Shown here piece after piece: positions 63,955-64,000 of a stretch of DNA of 64,000 nucleotides. The notes beneath the pieces are model-generated. The model saw only the letters and a program-made list of their open reading frames with translations. It did not search any database and was not told where the DNA came from. This DNA comes from Adiantum capillus-veneris (taxonomy: Eukaryota > Streptophyta > Polypodiopsida > Polypodiales > Pteridaceae): assembly GCA_014529385.2 (NCBI GenBank), contig CM043945.1, positions 93,512,112 through 93,576,111 of the forward strand. Direction: 5' to 3'. A program made the position numbers and the translations under genes. The first letter of the stretch is position 1. The number at the start of each line of letters is the position of its first letter.

Positions 63955-64000
63955 TCCTGTCCTTAGGGCATGGCACTTCCCTTTACTCATGTGCCAACTC
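63955..64000 (+). other. Copia C copy 3, 3' untranslated start
   Basis: The sequence after the RNase H stop (CTTAGGGCATGGCACTTCCC) matches the corresponding region of copy 1. The 3' LTR is not reached. Confidence 0.7.

Larger units (their letters stand above)
59710..64000 (+). mobile_element. Copia C, copy 3: 5' LTR to RNase H, runs off the window
   Basis: A plus-strand element with 5' LTR, PBS, gag, protease, integrase, a deleted RT and RNase H. The 3' LTR would start beyond 64000. The insertion point lies inside copy 2, so copy 3 is the younger. Confidence 0.9.

Overview
The window looks like a stretch of a large, repeat-rich land-plant nuclear genome. It holds Ty1/copia and Ty3/gypsy LTR retroelements with plant-type primer sites (initiator-Met and Asp-tRNA-like), LINEs with DUF4283-type ORF1, GA/GT microsatellites and an intron-rich gene with plant-like splice sites. 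The species cannot be named from this sequence; a large-genome plant such as a fern is only a guess. Nearly all of the window is retroelement sequence, mostly decayed and repeatedly nested.

Layout. (1) 1-5087: the 3' part of a plus-strand LTR element ('element 1'): palindrome-bearing leader, a large coiled-coil ORF with no reverse transcriptase, a hairpin next to the polypurine tract (PPT), and the 3' LTR. It has inserted into the RT region of gypsy A. (2) 5088-9145: gypsy A, minus strand: RT start, protease, gag, Met-type PBS and 5' LTR. (3) 10077-21188: 'element 2', an 11.1 kb minus-strand LTR element with both LTRs and an Asp-type PBS. It encodes gag and protease but no visible RT or integrase, and has a 2.6 kb leader studded with a 24-nt palindrome. 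(4) 21189-22453: short degenerate repeats, then five tandem ~105-bp foldbacks. (5) 22454-27000: unidentified DNA with possible exon remnants. (6) 27610-29862: LINE 1 (ORF1 and endonuclease), broken against minus-strand gypsy B (29863-37172). Gypsy B is itself interrupted by a young 2.76 kb gag-only copia element (31172-33927). (7) 37173-43735: sparse, with a tRNA-like SINE head, one spliced-gene remnant and microsatellites. (8) 43740-53130: a 149-bp tandem array split by LINE 2, which carries a 5'-truncated minus-strand copia copy. (9) 53338-55692: an intron-rich minus-strand gene for a Ulp1/C48-type cysteine protease, with some disabling lesions, behind a GT/GA microsatellite block. (10) 56311-59104: little coding content, with LINE-type 3' ends. 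(11) 59105-64000: a minus-strand copia fragment met head-to-head by a plus-strand copy of the same family that runs off the window.

The most unusual system is shared by elements 1 and 2. Their coding regions and LTRs differ, yet both have (a) a leader with repeated 24-nt palindromes and (b) a hairpin just before the PPT. Between the two elements the palindrome differs at one position in each arm, and the two changes are complementary, so symmetry is preserved. Neither shows polymerase genes in the part visible here. I infer that these are conserved cis signals of a non-autonomous LTR lineage that borrows its enzymes, for example for RNA dimerisation, packaging or transcription-factor binding. 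Only the sequence patterns are observed; the function is inference.
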